Assembly (NCBI GenBank): GCA_013339895.1 | Contig: JABACO010000001.1 | Location: forward strand, 12,409,735-12,473,734 | Length of the DNA: 64,000 nucleotides | Direction of reading: 5' to 3' | Source of the DNA: Ephydatia muelleri | Taxonomy: Eukaryota; Porifera; Demospongiae; Spongillida; Spongillidae | In this document: positions 24,527 through 35,977 of the stretch, one piece after another | Layout of the letters: each line of letters begins with the position of its first letter | How positions within the stretch are numbered: position 1 is the first letter of the stretch | The notes under the pieces: generated by a model | What the model saw: the letters and a program-made list of their open reading frames with translations, nothing else | Told to the model about the DNA's origin: nothing | Database searches by the model: none | Translations under genes and position numbers: made by a program

Positions 24527-24703
24527 GATGTAAAAGCTGGTTCTTCAAAGGTATAGCCCAGATAGCAGTAGGTGTCGAGAAAAACAATATCACGAGGAGG
24601 TGGCCAACCAACTTGATATTCTTCACAGTAACGCAAAAATGGTGCGGGAGCAAACAAACGAGTGAAAGCTATGGACCGACCAAACACGCGCCACGCGTAC
24701 ATT

Positions 24704-24865
24704 CATACATACATACATACATACATACATACATACATACATACATACATACATACATACATACATACATACATACATACATACATACATACATACATAC
24801 ATACATACACACACACGCACACACACACACACATACATACATACAGACACACACACACACGCACA
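24704..24865. repeat. (ATAC)n and (AC)n microsatellite at the LINE 5' side
   Basis: More than 25 ATAC units from 24,704 to about 24,808, then mixed ACAC and ATAC units to about 24,865. It borders the 5' end of the LINE; the same tetranucleotide borders its 3' tail. Confidence 0.95.
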
Positions 24866-26040
24866 CACATAGCTAAGTAACCCATACTATATAAGCTAAC
24901 GTACCAGTTAATTAATTGTGTTGCATGTAGCCGTATCCATGGAAGCTACATTAAAAACACTCAACAAGATGGCGCTAATTGAATCCTAGTCCTTGTGAAT
25001 CAAAACAATTTAAAATTCAAATGGCCAAAATCTATACTAGGAAAATTTTTAAAAATACCTCTAAAAATAATAGAACTGCATGATCTCTTATTCTGGGGCC
25101 CATAAAATCTGAATCTAAACTGGTGTAAGAATTATGAGCTGCAGAATACATTAATTAGTTGTGAAATAGTTGATTTTCAATACATCTCTATGGAAAGTGC
25201 TGTTTTCACCAAAACTACAACAATTTTCAATACAAAGCAGTTGTTTTTTGTTCAGCTAAATCAAGATTGTACGTATCTGAAGCATTATTGATAGCTACAA
25301 AAGTTGTACCCTATTACGTTATTAATTAACAATCAAGTTTATAAACAGCCGTTCATTTTCTATGAGAGTTATCCGGAAACAAACCGCAACAATAGTCAAT
25401 TCCCTTTGACTGCGCATTTCTGGATTTATCTCGTAAATTGGCTCTTTTGTACTATACGAGAGGTAAGTAACTCATGAACTATCCGAAAACGAAATAACCC
25501 CTCCTTGCAAAAATGGTCTCTTTAAGCAGAGAAAGCATAGGGTACCTTTGAAGAATCACTCGTTTTTCACAAAAGGTACACAATTCAAGTACGCACGATT
25601 TGAAAAAGCAGTGACGAGAAAAATTCCAACGGCTATTGTTAGAATCAATACATTATTCCTTGCAAACAGAGGATGATAAATGTCTAACAGAGGTTAGTAG
25701 TGCCACGTTCTGAACACTCTGCCTGGATTTCACCATTTGAAAGGTACGATAAGCACGATAACGGAGTGCGCAATGGCTCACGTGATGCGCTTCCTATCCT
25801 CTAACATTTGTGTTTGCAAAAAAACATTATGGCTGCATTGTTGTTTATCATACTTTCAACTCATACGGATGGTTGCATGACGACATGATTCAACCTTCAA
25901 CAGGTAGCTCTATGATTTCTCTCTACGATGTAACGAAACTCGAAAACATATTTTGCGTTCGAAAGTTACTCACACGCACGATCGAACAATTTATCCGTTC
26001 TGCCAGAGATGATCTCTGTCCATACCTTCGTATTTCAACA
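24866..26040. other. No gene recognised
   Basis: AT-rich unique-looking sequence without a supported frame, splice structure or transposon ends. The segment GTGATGCGCTTCC near 25,782 recalls the inner right end of the element at 3,085-3,936, so part of this stretch may be an unrecognised repeat. Confidence 0.35.
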
Positions 26041-26295
26041 AGTAAATAAAAAACTTCTCTACAGGTATCGAAAAAGTGATTTTTTGGATGTAGGATTGGT
26101 GTTGCAAAAAGCAAGGAAACAATTAAGGTACAGTACTGTTACAGTGGGAATAATTGGATTTCGCTACAGTCTTACATTTTGCAAATAGGCCTGTTAAAGT
26201 AAGACTGTTTATTGTTGAATACCACTGTACCTTGTTTCCTTGCCCCACCAATCCTACATCCAACAAATCACTTTTAGAGAAGTTTTTAATTTACT
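26041..26295. mobile_element. Small foldback element
   Basis: AGTAAATAAAAAACTTCTCT at 26,041 is the near-exact reverse complement of the sequence ending at 26,295. Further in, GGATGTAGGATTGGTG, GCAAGGAAACAA and GGTACAGT all recur inverted on the other side. The element is about 255 bp with a loop near 26,150-26,190 and no coding capacity. Confidence 0.8.
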
Positions 26296-26481
26296 AGTTG
26301 CTTTTCCCAGGTGTATCGGTTAGCAATTGGTTCAAAACAGGAGTGCTGAATATTTTATTGTTCAAGCTTACTACAGCTTGGACTCTGTGTTTTTGTTGTA
26401 ATGTAGCACGCTTGGATTCTGAGTTTATTTGGTTGGTATCCAGGTGCGCTAAGTAAGGCTGCTTAGCCAGAGGTATATTCG

Positions 26482-26669
26482 CCAGGGGGGAGTGTTCTCC
26501 ACCCTTTCACTTCAAACGCGGCGCCGAACCTTACCATATGTTTGCATACATACAGACAGACCCCACCCCACCCCACTTAGTGTTATTTCATTTTGTGCCG
26601 AGAGATGCAAACGTTTGGTAATGTTCGACGCCGCGTTTGAAGTGAAGGGTGGCGAACACTCCTCCCTGG
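26482..26669. mobile_element. Small foldback element
   Basis: Arms of about 50-65 bp: CCAGGGGGGAGTGTTC at the left, with ACTTCAAACGCGGCG further in, and their reverse complements at the right end (GAACACTCCTCCCTGG at 26,669). The loop contains a short run of CCCCA. No target duplication is visible. It lies directly upstream of the 5' region of the ankyrin gene. Confidence 0.8.
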
Positions 26670-26689
26670 AAGAACATACCTTAATCTAC

Positions 26690-27060
26690 CCTATATTATA
26701 TCTGGCTTGGCCCAGGGACCTTCTTCGTGCCGGGCTCGTTTATCCGTTAGCTGCTTTTTTTTCGTGGATACCTTTGTTATTCTTCAGCTCTCTGAAACTA
26801 AGGCCACCTTCTTGCTCTTCGCCTTGCTCACCTCTGAACGCAGCTCGATTTACGCATGTGACGTCAAATTGTGCTTAGCCAGTCAACCGTTAATGATTAT
26901 GTAGTACGTGGTACAGTCATATGCGCGCGAACAGTGCGTTAATGAATCAGCACTTGCTTTGGAGAGGAATCTATTTCTCCGCCTGGAAACAACGTTTGTC
27001 TAGCATTCTTTCTCTTCCTACGTTCATAGTAAGTGTCAATAAGTTATTCTGTAAGTTGCA
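26690..27060 (+). promoter_or_regulatory. Putative 5' region of ankyrin gene 1, duplicated at gene 2
   Basis: Two blocks of this stretch recur upstream of the second ankyrin gene: 26,690-26,885 matches 59,290-59,486, and 26,875-27,060 matches 61,826-62,005. Shared features are a CRE-like palindrome TGACGTCA (26,859-26,866; 59,474-59,481), AGCCAGTCAACCGTTA, GCGTTAATGAAT, GAATCTATTTCT, and a donor-like ATAGTAAGTGTCAATAA (27,028). Conservation relative to the ankyrin exon suggests promoter plus a 5' exon ending at that donor. An ATG at 26,940 stays open to it, but the intervening codons are not conserved between copies, so a coding role is doubtful. Confidence 0.45.
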
Positions 27061-27301
27061 CATTTCAGACTTCTAGAATATATGAAATTTCGAGTTAGGT
27101 CCCTTTTCACGGAAATGATCCCATACAGTTAACCGTCTTATGGCTATGATGGTTATATGCATCCATGACATTGATGTTCCTGACATGTTTGGAAGTAAAA
27201 TGCTACAATTTGCTGTTATTGGTCTTTGCACGATGTTCCTAAGGCGAGTTACTCGTGATGAAACGAAGGAAATAAGGAGAAGATATATTTCCCATTCTTA
27301 T

Positions 27302-27348
27302 CAGTGGCGTGGTGGCTATTTATTGGCTGGGGGTCACTCGCATATATT

Positions 27349-27395
<47 letters not shown>

Positions 27396-27790
27396 CGCAA
27401 CCGCGCAAGCTACAATAATCAAATATGTAAGTACATGCGTGCGCATGCGCTAACAGATAATCAGTGCACGTGCGATGAACGTTGTACTATGTAGGAATGA
27501 CCAAGGATTATTAATAGTTAATGTTCATAACCTTGGATATGGGATTGACATAGAGCGTAATTACACATGATACGATAGCATTATATTGCATGGAGGGTGG
27601 AGGGGTGAAAGGGGAGGGGGGCGCCTCACAGCCTTTGTTCCAACGAGTGATTGCCGATTCAATTGCCATGGACGTTTCGGAAGGAAAATTCAGTTGTTGG
27701 CGCCCCTTGTGCTTCCTATTTTTAAGCCCCACAGGGGGGGGGGGGGGGGGCAGTTGCCCCCCCTAGCCCCCCCTTGCCACTACGCCACTG
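27302..27790. mobile_element. hAT-type MITE in the 5' intron of ankyrin gene 1
   Basis: The ends CAGTGGCGTGGTGGC and (reverse-complemented) CAGTGGCGTAGTGGC are flanked by a perfect 8-bp duplication ATTCTTAT (27,294-27,301 and 27,791-27,798). The paralogous intron of gene 2 (about 62,195-62,210) has the uninterrupted sequence CCATTCTTTTGTCTACG, that is, the empty site. The 489-bp body has a run of about 37 C and G runs, and no transposase. Proline-rich frames here are translations of the C run. Confidence 0.95.
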
Positions 27791-27851
27791 ATTCTTATGT
27801 CTACGTTTGATGGTTATGTGCATCCATGACATTGTTGTTCCTTTCTTGTAG

Positions 27852-27950
27852 GAGCTAGAAGAACAACTGAGGCAAACGTCAAAGGAGGGGAATATTGAAG
27901 TACTTATCAAACTACTTGAATCTGGAGTACATGTTGATGGCACTGATTCG
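27852..27950 (+). CDS. Ankyrin exon 0 (first of the array) of gene 1
   Basis: 99 bp after acceptor TTTCTTGTAG and before donor GTGAGT. It encodes 33 residues beginning ELEEQLRQ and containing KEGNIEVLIKLLESGV, a divergent capping-type ankyrin repeat. The paralogous exon at 62,260 encodes nearly the same sequence, which is good evidence that it is a real exon. Confidence 0.88.
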
Positions 27951-28363
27951 GTGAGTTTGATCCCATGTCATGGTACTATCTCTATCCCGTGTCATAGTAC
28001 TATCTCCAGTAACATGCAGTTCGTTTGTGGAGTCATGTATGTGTACAAAGCTGTTGGTAAATATGTGATATTACAGTGGGTGTAGTAGCACTCTGTATTG
28101 TACAATATTTAACAATGCCTTGAAAATTGTGAGCCCTAAAATGTAACCAAAGTAGTACACCATTTTTGCTCACAAACCAAACAAACTTTTTCATGAACAG
28201 ATTCCACATTCCTCACAGTCATTGTGAGATGTGACAAAAGACATTTAGGGACTTTCCCTTTCTAAGTCCTGTTAGGTCTGGATCTATTTGTCAACTCTTG
28301 GGGAAATTGCAAGTCTGTGGCATTATTGAAGCTTATCCACTGTCGTCATGTTTGCTTTTTGTG

Positions 28364-28401
<38 letters not shown>

Positions 28402-31400
28402 TGTGTTTGGAGAAGTCTATCAAAATGTATTAATGTGCACCAGGCAGTTACCCTGGGTCGGATGTTATATATTTCTAGTACATGTGTGAATGAATATTAA
28501 TGTGTTAGGGTTGCCCTGTGTGTTACATCTTCCTTCATCAATCTGTGGTCTGTGGTGAGTATTAGTGATAACCACTGAGATGTAATTAGAAGCTTCAAAA
28601 TGTGGTAAAATATTTCCCATCCCTGTCACTTAAAGTATTAAAATAGGACTTCATTAATATTCAATATAATCAGCTCAATAGTCTAAACAATACAGTTTAA
28701 GTATAATAAGGTTAAACATAATGTTTAATAACATAACTATGTAATGGTCCATATAGCAGAAGTGTGAAATAACTGTGGTTACCTGACTTAAATGACTATG
28801 TTATTTAAAACGATGTTATTCCTTGTTACATGAAATATGTGTAAGAAAAATGGTGGTGGCATGAAACGCTGCAAATTAATGATGTCAATTAAAATCGTGA
28901 AATATGGGGAACCTCATTTCTTGATTTGATTTTTATATTTATTTCTACCTTTATGTAACTTTTGGAAATCTATTCAGATTTTACCATTGTAATTGAAACA
29001 AGGTATTTGAAGTTGAAGTTAAACATACTTTTATTTGGAACTATTACGTGGGGTATACGGTATGTATTTGACTTCCCTAGATTTTGAATTATTAATTGCA
29101 TTCCATCAGCCTTATTTAAGTACACATTACTTGAAATATCAACCTATCCTGTGATTAATTGTATTGTGTTATATGTGTCCAGTTACGTAGAGCGGGTGGA
29201 GTACCTGCATTCTACAACAGTTAACAATACCATGATAATTATGTGTCCAGAATGGATAAACATGTACTTGAAACAACTAAAGTAGTGCACCAGTTTTGGT
29301 CATAAACCCTTCAGAAATAAACTAATAAACTTATTCACCAGCATTGCAGTGTTTCCTGCAGAAAAGAAAAGAAAGGAATGGGGGAGGGGGGGGGGGATTG
29401 GCAAAGACCCAATCTTGAACGGAAATTAGCATTCCCTTTAACGTGAAATTCTTTCACGTGCAACTCTATTGTACGCAAAGATCTCGTAATGGCTCAAATT
29501 TTATAAAATGAGCAATTTCATTTTTGGATAAGCGATACAGGATTCAAAATGCCACTCCAAACGCTTTCTTCTGGATAGACTCAATTCAGGCACAGCGGAG
29601 GGTGCTTATATATTTGAGGAGGGCAGCGGTGCATGAGTACAGATAATTCTATTCATAATTAAGGTAAGTATTTCATACTAGTACACTTACAGTATTCTGG
29701 CCAAATAGTGAATGCGTTAATCATTATGTGATACAAATTCCTGGGCCACTTCTTCCAGATTAATGCATTCCTCTAAACTCTTTATGCATTTCATCCGTAT
29801 GCGTACCAAACAACACACCAAAAATAACTCACAGCAATCATATACTCGCAAAAATTATTGCAAGTTAAATTTATCATAACCTGATGGTTACCCAAGAGGG
29901 GCTAAGCTCCCTCACCTCTTCACCTCCTCACCTCGATTATTGGGGGAAGGTGTCATATGCCCCCTGCTGTCCCCCCTGCCTGCCGCCACTGCAATTATAC
30001 CTTCACTAGTGGCTACATCTGCCAGTACACCATGCTGCACTCTGAGTGCTTCTTAACATTGGCATCTTGTAAAAGAATGCATGGAGAAGAAACTCAAGCC
30101 TACGGCTTTAGACAAACCAGACCACTAGCTTCAGCAATCTCCTCACTATATGCACCCTCTTCGATGCAGGATCGCTTGGAAACACATGCTGTTATCGGAC
30201 GTTTGACCATCGCATGCACGTGTGGATCACCGCGGTGTACAAGTACAGGGCATCCCACATTTTTGGAAACCCTGACAGAATTAAAATAGGACTTCATTGA
30301 TGTCCAAAATAATCAGCTAAACAGTCTAAAAAATACAGTGTAAGTGAAGTAAGGCTGAGCATTATAGTCAATTACCTAACCATGTAGTAGCCCATACAGT
30401 GCGAAATAACTATGGTTAAATGATTTGAATGACTTTGATATTTAAAACAGTCTTATGCCCAGTTACATGAAATACGAGTAAGAAAACAGCCAGCTGCTGC
30501 AAATTAGTGATGTGAGAATATATTGTGATTTGAATCTTGATATATGGGGAACCCCATATCTTTATTTGAGTTTTTTCTACGTTTAAATAACTTTTGAAAA
30601 TCCATTCAAATTGTACCATCGTAAGTGTGTAGTTCAACACACTTTTAGTTAAAAATCTTAAGTGTGGTATATCTATTTGTATCCACAAGATTTTGATTAA
30701 TATCGTAATATAATAGTATTAATTGCATTGCATCAATCATATGATACACATTTATTTACTTGAAATTTTATCTTAATCTGTTACAAATTTTAAAGTTGAG
30801 TAATATGTGTCCAAAGCTGTTGCTAAATATGTGAGACACTATTAGAGTCGGTGGAGTACTCCTTATTCTTCAACAGTTAACAATGCCATGAAAATCGTGT
30901 GCACTGAATGAAGAAACATGCAACTGAAATAACCAAAATAGTGCACCATTTTTGCTCACAAACCAAACAAACTGTCTCATGAACAGATCCAGGTATTATT
31001 GTGTACTGATAGTCATTGTGAGATGTGAGAAGAGACATTAAGGAACTTTCCCTTCCTAATTTTTTTAGTTGGAACTATTTGCTAACTCTTGGCAAGTCAG
31101 TGGTACAACTGAAGCTTATCTAGTGTGCTCTTTGTGAAGTGTGTGTGTGTCAGCGTGTGTGTGATGTGTTTAGAGAAATGGATCAAAATGTATTAATTAC
31201 TCTTTGAACGCCTTCTCATTCTCACAACTGGGGGGATGCATTAGTGAGCTCATCTGAATAATGGGTTCTTGAGAAGAAATTATAGTTGCAGTAACCAAGC
31301 ATGTACATGTACTCATGTGGTTACAAGTGCAGCAAGCATTTGCATGCATCATGGTGATCAACACATTTCTTACTCACACTGTGCATGTAAATTTTATGAT

Positions 31401-31773
31401 GGTGTATATGCATGCATACATGAACTCACATCCAAAGAGGCAATGCACACCAGGTCCAAATGTGGTGTATTTCTAGTACATGTATGACGAAGTATTCTAG
31501 CTGACTATTAATGTGTTAGTGTTGCCTGGTGTGTTACATGTACCTCCATCACTCTGTAGACTGTGGTGAGTGACATGATTTGGGACAGTGGTAACCATGG
31601 AGATATAATTTGAAACTTGAAATTCTGATATAATGTTTCCCATCCCTGTCACGTGCCTCCTTACCATCCCAACTTCCCTCCCTTGCCTACAGGCGTTTGT
31701 GTGCCCTCTGTGATGAGTTGTGTTTTTTGGTTGCGTTTCTTGTACAGCCATGATCAGGTTTTCATCTCCTCAG
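27951..31773 (+). other. Intron between ankyrin exons 0 and 1
   Basis: A 3.8-kb intron without further ankyrin exons. It holds a short (GT)n at 28,368-28,400 and a truncated interspersed repeat at 29,347-30,250. The rest is AT-rich intron sequence of the type repeated through the locus. Confidence 0.65.
29347..30250. repeat. Interspersed repeat, copy 1 (hAT-like, 3' truncated)
   Basis: It starts CAGTGTTTCCTGCAG with a G-rich tract nearby. It shares long blocks with 47,156-48,072 (GACCCAATCTT, AAATTAGCATTCCCT, CTTTCTTCTGGATAGAC, TCGATGC..GAACGCTTGG) and with 63,660-64,000. No inverted right end is seen, so the right end is truncated or rearranged. The open frame 29,957-30,289 lies in the repeat and shows no family resemblance. 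Confidence 0.7.
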
Positions 31774-31872
31774 TATGGTCGGTCATCGCTGATGTTTGCA
31801 TCTCAGAATGGACACAATCAGGTTGTGAGGATTTTGTTATCAGCTGGTGCCAATGTTGATTTACAGAATAAG
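31774..31872 (+). CDS. Ankyrin exon 1 of gene 1
   Basis: 99 bp between acceptor ATCTCCTCAG and donor GTATGT, phase 0 at both ends. It encodes YGRSSLMFASQNGHNQVV followed by RILLSAGANVDLQNK, a canonical two-helix ankyrin repeat with the GH turn and LL..GA motif. Confidence 0.92.
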
Positions 31873-32651
31873 GTATGTACTACCAGCCCATCCCAAGGCC
31901 ATATGGTGACCTGTGCCCAAATGTAATGTTGTAGTGTGGACTAGAAGGATTTGTGCACGCCATTGTATTGGAGATTATGAGAGGAGCCTACACGTGTCTG
32001 GTTTGTATAGTGACATGTATTAGTGTTTGTGTGATGTGTAGAGTGCCATTAGTGTAGATAGAGATTGAGAGAGGGGACATTGTAGGCGTTTTATGAGCAT
32101 GTACCTTAGATAACTATTGTTACATCTATAGGGTGTCCCACATCCACCGAAATATGTTACTCAGTATTAAAATATGTTATTGGATTTAATTCATGTTCAA
32201 TATAATAAGCTTAGTAGTCTAGAAAATACAGTTTAAGTAAATGACGATTAATTATTACGGTTAAGTATCTTGTAATGGTCTATTTAATAAAATTTTGAAA
32301 TAACTATGGTTACTAGACTTGAATGACATAAGAAAGTCAGATGTTGTGTATTGCTACTACATGTATGAATGAGTATTCCAGCTGAATATCGATGTGTTAA
32401 GGTTGCCCCTAGCGTTACATCTTCCTCCATCACTCTGTGGTCATTGGTGAGTACATGATTGTGGAAAGTAGTAACCATGGAAATGTAATTAGAAGCTTCA
32501 AATTGTGAATAAATATTTCCCATCTCTGTTGCAAACTCCTCCCCATCTCAACTTTCTACCCTCACCAGGTGTTTGTTTGTCCACTGTGACTAGCTTAGTG
32601 TGAGTTGTATTTTTTGTACAGCCATGATTGTGTACATGTTCATCTCTTCAG

Positions 32652-32750
32652 GATGGGCAGTCATCACTGATGTTAGCATCTCGGAATGGACACATTGAGG
32701 TTGTGAGGATGTTGTTATCAGCCGGTGTCAAAGTTGATTTACAGAATAAG
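32652..32750 (+). CDS. Ankyrin exon 2 of gene 1
   Basis: 99 bp, acceptor ATCTCTTCAG, donor GTAATT (less usual than in the sister exons). It encodes DGQSSLMLASRNGHIEVV then RMLLSAGVKVDLQNK. Confidence 0.92.
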
Positions 32751-33965
32751 GTAATTACTACCAACACATAGCCAAGGCCCTATGGTGACTTGTGCTTTGA
32801 TGTGATGTTGTACTGTGGACTAGAAGGATATGTACACACTATTGTAGTCAAGATTATGAGATGTGTTTACATTTGTGTGAGTTTGTAGTGACATGTATTA
32901 GTATTTGTTTGATGTGAAGAGTGCTATTAGTATGGATCGACATTTGGAGAGGGAACGATGTAGACATTCTAAGCACATCTACTTTTGATAACTATAGGGT
33001 GTCCCACATTTTTGGAAACCACTTAGCGTATTAAAATACGACTTCATTAATGAATATAATCAGCTAAATAGTCTAAATTATATAGTTTAAGTGAGGTAAA
33101 CGTTAAGGATTATGGTTCATAACCTAACATGTAGTGATAAATCAGTAAAGATGTGAAATAGCTATGGTTATTTGATATGAATGACTTTGATATTTAAAAC
33201 AATCTTGTACCTAGTTAAATTTATTTTCTTCATTTAAATAATCTGTTCAGATTGTACCATTGTTATTGAAACAAACTAGATTTTGATTAATAAAGTAGTA
33301 TCATAAAATTAATTGCATTGCATCAACTTTAATTAAGTACACATTTATGTACTTGAACTTTGAACCTAACAGGTGATGTAGTATACTACACTGATTTGGG
33401 TTATGCATTCCATTTCTGTGAGTACTGGAGTGATGCATTAGTGAAACATCTGGATAATGGGAGAAATTACAGTTGCAGTAATCAAACATGTCAAATGTAC
33501 TTATATGGTTACAAGTGCAGCAAGCATTTGCATGCATCATGGTGATCAACACATTTCTTACTCACACTGTGTATGTTAATTCTATGATGGTGTAAATGCA
33601 TCCATACATGAACTCGCATGCTTGGCGTCCTAAGAGTTAATGTAGTTTCCAGGTCCAAATGTTGGGTATTTCAAGTACACGTATGGGAAAGTATTCCAGC
33701 TGACTATTAATGTGTTAGTGTAGCCCCATGCGTTATATCTCCATCACTCTATAGTCTGTGGTGAGCACATGATTTGGATAGTGGTTACCATGGAGATATA
33801 ATTAGAAGCTAGAAATTCTGATAGAATATCTCTCATCCCAGGTACATGCTTCCTTACCATCCCAACTTCCATCCATTGCCTACAGGTGTTTGTGTGTCCT
33901 CTGTGAGAATCTTAGTGATTAGTTGTGCTTCTTGTACAGCTATGATCATGTTTTCATCTCCTCAG

Positions 33966-34064
33966 CATGGTCGGTCATCGCTGATGTTTGCATCTCAGAA
34001 TGGACACAATGAGGCTGTGAGGATTTTGTTAACAGCCGGTGCCAATGTTGATTTACAGAATAAG
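33966..34064 (+). CDS. Ankyrin exon 3 of gene 1
   Basis: 99 bp, acceptor ATCTCCTCAG, donor GTAAGT. It encodes HGRSSLMFASQNGHNEAV then RILLTAGANVDLQNK. Closest in wording to exon 1, suggesting duplication of a two-exon unit (exons 1-2 to 3-4). Confidence 0.92.
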
Positions 34065-34723
34065 GTAAGTTCTACCAGCCCATCCCAAGGCCCTATGGTG
34101 ACTTATGCCCTGATGTGATGTTGTACTGTGGACTAGGAGGATATGTGCACACCATTGTAGTGAAGACTGATTTTGGGAGGAGTTTACACTTGTCTGGGTT
34201 TGTGTATTAGTGTTTGTACAGCGCCATTAGTGTAGATAGAAATTGAGAGAGGGAACATTGTAGTTGATTTATGAGCATGTACTTTAGGTTACTATTGTTA
34301 CATCTACAGGGTGTCCCACATCCACTGAAATATGTGACTCAGTATTAAAATGGATTATTGGACTTAATTACAATAGAATAAGCTATAAGTAGTCTAGAAC
34401 ATGCAGTTTAAATAAACGAAGGTTATGCATTTGGTTAAAAACCAATTAATAGTCCATTTAGTAAAAGTTTGAAATAACTATGGCTGCTAGAACTGAATGA
34501 CTTAAGAAGGCCAGCTTACTATTGATGTATGGGTTAGCATTGCCCCTAGTATTACATCTTCTTCCATCACTCTGTGGTCTGTAATGAGTGCATGAGTTTG
34601 GAAAGTAGTAACCATGGAATTGTAACTAGAAGCTTCAAATTGTGATAATATATTTCCCATCCATATTGCAAGCTTCCTAGTTGTATATTTTGTACAGCCA
34701 TGATCATGTGTTCATCTCTTCAG

Positions 34724-34822
34724 GATGAACTGTCATCGCTGATGTTAGCATCTCAGAATGGACACATTGAGGTGTTGAGGATGTTGTTATCAGCCGGTGC
34801 CAAAGTTGATTTACAGAATAAG
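34724..34822 (+). CDS. Ankyrin exon 4 of gene 1
   Basis: 99 bp, acceptor ATCTCTTCAG, donor GTAAGT. It encodes DELSSLMLASQNGHIEVL then RMLLSAGAKVDLQNK, closest to exon 2. The usual Gly-Arg/Gln after Asp is replaced by Glu-Leu. Confidence 0.92.
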
Positions 34823-35723
34823 GTAAGTACTACCATCACATTGCAAGGCTCTATGGTGACTGATGTGATGTTGTACGAATGATATGTGCACACTATTTTA
34901 GTCAAGATTATCGGAATTGTTTACACTTGTGTGGGTTTGTAGTGACATGTATTAGTGTTTGTGTGATCTGAAGAGTGCTATTTGTATGGATATACATTGG
35001 GAGAGGGAACAAATGTAGACATTCGAAGAGCATCTACTTTTGATAACTATAGGGTGTCCCACATTTTTGGAAACCACTTAATGTATTAAATTACGACTTC
35101 ATTACTGTTGAATATTAAGTAAAGTAAAGGTTCAGCACTGTGGTTCATAACCTAACTATGTAATGGCAATTTAGTAATAGAATGAAATAACTATGGTTAC
35201 TTGGTATGAATGACTTTGATATTCATAACAATCTTATCTTTATTTTCTACATTTAAATAACCGAGTGTGTGTTCAAATTTTACCATTGTCAATGAAACAA
35301 TGCATAGTTAAACACATTTTATCAAGTGCAATAAATATTTTGACTTCACTAAATTTTGATTAAATAAAATAGCATCTTAAAATTAATTGCTTTGCATCAA
35401 CCTTTTTTAAGTACACATTTATTTACTTGAAATTTCAACCTAATTTTAAAGTGGAGTTATATATGTATGTGGAGCACTCTGTTAACAGTAGTTAACAATA
35501 CCACAAAATCGAGTCCTCTAAATGAGAAACATATAATCTAAATAACTGGAGTAGTGCATAATTTCTGCTTACAAACAAAACAAACTTTCTCATGAACAGA
35601 TCTGCATATTATTGTGTATTCACAGTCATTGTGAGATGTGGCAGAGACATTCATGGACTCTCCCACCCCTTCATGATGAGTTGTATTTTTTGTACAGCCA
35701 TGATCATGTGTTCATCTCTTTAG

Positions 35724-35822
35724 CATGGGCAGTCATCACTGATATTCGCATCTCATAATGGGCACAATGAGGTTGTGAGGATTTTGTTATCAGCTGGTGC
35801 CAAGGTTGATATACAGAATAAG
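35724..35822 (+). CDS. Ankyrin exon 5 of gene 1
   Basis: 99 bp, acceptor ATCTCTTTAG, donor GTAAGT. It encodes HGQSSLIFASHNGHNEVV then RILLSAGAKVDIQNK. The downstream intron contains the Tc1-type element. Confidence 0.92.
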
Positions 35823-35977
35823 GTAAGTACTACCAGCCCATCCCAAGGCCCTATGGTGACTTGTGCCCTGATATGATGCTGTACTGTGGACTAGAATGAT
35901 ATATGCACACCATTATATTAACTGGAGATTATGGGAGGTGTTTACCCTTGTGTGGGTTAGTAGTGACATGGACATTA

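Larger units (their letters stand above)
20921..24700 (-). mobile_element. Non-LTR retrotransposon (LINE) encoding endonuclease-RT-zinc fingers
   Basis: About 3.8 kb on the minus strand: a 5' leader of roughly 170 bp, one long reading frame split by a single frameshift near 22,380, a short 3' region and an (ATT)n tail. It encodes an AP-like endonuclease, reverse transcriptase and C-terminal zinc fingers, with no separate ORF1. The endonuclease wording resembles vertebrate proteins annotated 'craniofacial development protein 2-like', themselves LINE-derived, so an RTE-like or neighbouring clade is likely; I do not assign the clade. Both ends lie in (ATAC)n. Confidence 0.9.

Noticed and set aside
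24613..24885. Tyr/Ile/His/Thr and Met/Tyr/Val/Cys repeat frames
   Set aside because: Translations of (ATAC)n and (AC)n.
26492..26904. Frames of 65-128 codons upstream of ankyrin gene 1
   Set aside because: They run through a foldback element and promoter-like blocks, and the matching copy at 59.3 kb does not keep the frame.
27309..27494. Proline-rich frame
   Set aside because: It is a poly-C run inside the hAT MITE.
31774..31926. Longer open frames running through ankyrin exons into flanking sequence
   Set aside because: Every copy has an acceptor and donor at the same two points; sequence beyond them is intron-like and not conserved in frame.
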